Shown here in pieces: positions 13,886-15,196 of a DNA stretch of 15,196 bases (positions are counted from its first letter, which is position 1; each line of letters opens with the position of its first letter). Position numbers and translations under genes: made by a program. The stretch comes from an uncultured Armatimonadota bacterium (lineage in GTDB: Bacteria; Armatimonadota; Armatimonadia; Armatimonadales; Armatimonadaceae). The stretch covers positions 1-15,196 of the forward strand of contig CAIWTR010000266.1 of the NCBI GenBank assembly GCA_903915615.1, in the 5' to 3' direction. Below the pieces are notes generated by a model. It ran no database searches and was not told where the DNA came from. It worked only from the letters and a program-made list of their open reading frames with translations.

Positions 13886-14213
13886 CCGAACGGGACTTAG
13901 TCCGCTTCAGGCAAAGAAGCATTGGCCACCGTGAAAACAGTCGACCCTAATCCACCCGTGAAGCCTAAATCCCCGCCAGTAAAATAGCCTTACGCTACTT
14001 AGTCCGCTTCAGGCAAAGAAGCATTGGCCACCGTGAAAACAGTCGACCCTAACCCACCCGTGAAGCCTAAATCCCCGCCAGTAAAATAGCCTAACGTTAC
14101 TTAGTCCGCTTCAGGCAAAGAAGCCTTGGCCACAGTGAAAGCAATCGACCCTAATCCACCCGTGAAGCCCAAATCCCCGCCAGTAAAATAGCCTAACGCG
14201 ACTTAGTCCGCTT
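13808..14213. repeat. Four tandem 102-bp repeats between two convergent genes
   Basis: Units start at 13808, 13910, 14012 and 14114, exactly 102 bp (34 codons) apart. Each runs from GGYAAAGAAGC through the glycosidase tail coding (KEAL...KPKSPPVK), its TAG stop, a 7-base variable stretch, ACTTAGTCCGCTT. Unit 1 is the real end of the glycosidase; the end of unit 4 (TTAGTCCGC, 14203–14211) is the last codons and stop of the opposing membrane-protein gene. So the array is a duplication of the junction between two convergent genes. Units 2–4 resemble each other more than unit 1. Each joint between units forms a small stem, GCTTC with GAAGC. The 317-bp space 13886–14202 holds nothing else that I can recognise. 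Confidence 0.95.
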
Positions 14214-15196
14214 TTTCTACGTATTGGATAGCATCTTGCGTTGGCTTATCGCGATAGAACGCGCGGACGGTACCAACGCTAAACACATCGAAAGCGATCA
14301 GCCCTGCCACGACAACCACCGCAGCACCTGTATGGATACGGGAGTTCTTGATTCGTTCAATCGCACCCGTTATCAAGAGTGCACCACCGAGGGCGGCAGC
14401 AATCGAGTAGCGCCCCGTAGAAAACACGACATCCCAGTCCGAGTACAACAGCTGCTGCAGAAGTCCTGTGACAGCGAGCACGATTGCAAGCAATCCGGCC
14501 ATCCGTACGACGATCGATTCTGCTGGCACGCCTGGCAACATTCGTCGTCGAGCCTTGCTGGCAACATCCAAATTGATGAGGAGAACCGCAAGCGACATCA
14601 AAATACTGATGCTTGACCACGTGACCAAATCAATCCCCATGTGGAATTGCATTAGCCACATCGGAATTGCCGCACAGCCCCCTACCCACAACAGGATGAC
14701 AGGCGCACTCAGCGTTACACCGGCGCCTTGGATTTGAATACCAGTCCCGAGGAGCTGTCCCAGTGAGTGGGATGCATCCAACAGCGGTCTATGGAATGTC
14801 CGAATCAATGGCACGCCAAGCGTCATCTGGTTGATCAGCATCCACAGCAATACAGGAAGCGCTATGCCGGGAATGAGCATTAGCACTGACTTCTTCATTG
14901 AAGCTTTGGACATTGTGACCATCAGAAGGCCTGGAAGCCAGATACCAGCAGTCAGTCGGGTTACCAAGGCAAGTCCAAAGAGAGCTCCAGCGAGAATGTA
15001 GAGCTGGCTTTTAGCCGTCTGCTTGGCCCGGAATCCCACATACAACGCTGCCGTCACCAATGCCATTGCCATCGGCTCGTTCGAAATGTTTCCATGCATG
15101 TGACCGAACATCGGCGTAAACGCCATCACGGCCGCGCATACAAGGCCTGCCGTTTCTTGTTTGAAGGTGAGTTTTACAATGCAATACGAAAACCAA
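14203..15196 (-). CDS. Polytopic membrane protein, glycosyltransferase-39/DUF2142-like (partial)
   Basis: The frame is open to the right edge, so the N-terminus is missing; GTG at 15129 is not the true start. The visible 331 residues contain about eight hydrophobic segments. The segment AAVMAFTPMFGHMHGNISNEPMAMALVTAALY resembles the second to third helices of dolichyl-phosphate-mannose-type glycosyltransferases (GT39/PMT_2) and DUF2142 proteins, where an Asn–Asp/Glu pair follows the helix. A late STGRYSIAAALGG motif recalls the QGRY motif of DUF2142. Such proteins usually transfer lipid-linked sugars at the periplasmic face; the acceptor is unknown here. The catalytic N-terminal Asp residues would lie outside the window. 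The gene ends with GCG GAC TAA, and this end is repeated in the 102-bp array. Confidence 0.8.
   Translation of the reverse strand, partial: WFSYCIVKLTFKQETAGLVCAAVMAFTPMFGHMHGNISNEPMAMALVTAALYVGFRAKQTAKSQLYILAGALFGLALVTRLTAGIWLPGLLMVTMSKASMKKSVLMLIPGIALPVLLWMLINQMTLGVPLIRTFHRPLLDASHSLGQLLGTGIQIQGAGVTLSAPVILLWVGGCAAIPMWLMQFHMGIDLVTWSSISILMSLAVLLINLDVASKARRRMLPGVPAESIVVRMAGLLAIVLAVTGLLQQLLYSDWDVVFSTGRYSIAAALGGALLITGAIERIKNSRIHTGAAVVVVAGLIAFDVFSVGTVRAFYRDKPTQDAIQYVEKAD

Noticed and set aside
13808..14213. CRISPR array
   Set aside because: The four units are directly adjacent 102-bp repeats with no distinct spacers and no cas genes nearby; they derive from gene ends.

Overview
The window (about 15.2 kb, mid-range GC, densely coding) is a chromosomal segment of a Gram-negative-type bacterium. 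The left end has a PSD1/DUF1553–DUF1501–DUF1080 operon, typical of Planctomycetota, Verrucomicrobiota and Armatimonadota. Together with a large DUF5117/DUF4953-type zinc metalloprotease carrying a Gly/Pro-rich N-terminus, a phosphodiester glycosidase and promoter spacing that suggests leaderless mRNAs, this makes Armatimonadota (Fimbriimonadia-like) my preferred guess. The guess is moderate only; no rRNA or other marker settles it.

Layout. Positions 1–2657 (+): the end of a DUF1553 protein, a DUF1501 protein overlapping it by 4 bp, and a secreted DUF1080 (3-keto-disaccharide hydrolase-like) protein, closed by a Rho-independent terminator. Positions 2719–4149 (+): a conserved but uncharacterised protein with an N-terminal beta-sandwich and a probable beta-propeller body, starting two bases after the terminator's T-run. 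Positions 4161–6224 (-): recO followed by an MFS exporter, convergent with the preceding gene. Positions 6280–8775 (-): the exported metalloprotease with its own terminator just before recO. Positions 8847–11559 (-): trpB–trpA–deoC, each joined to the next by an ATGA overlap. Positions 11641–13885 (+): an alpha/beta hydrolase overlapping an exported phosphodiester glycosidase, divergent from trpB across an 81-bp region that could hold two leaderless promoters. Positions 13808–14213: four 102-bp tandem repeats made from the 3' ends of two convergent genes. Positions 14203–15196 (-): a polytopic membrane protein cut by the right edge.

How the genes work together. trpB and trpA supply the two subunits of tryptophan synthase; deoC adds deoxyribose-phosphate aldolase to the same transcript. 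The first operon fits a sugar-modification/catabolism module of the PSD1/DUF1501/DUF1080 kind, and the unknown propeller protein may belong to it. RecO is a housekeeping recombination protein. The metalloprotease and phosphodiester glycosidase are exported enzymes.

No clearly new multi-gene system is visible. The most unusual item is the 102-bp array: it is a whole number of codons, repeats a glycosidase tail together with its in-frame amber stops, and also carries the last codons of the opposing gene. No tRNA, rRNA, CRISPR, insertion sequence or integrase was recognised.
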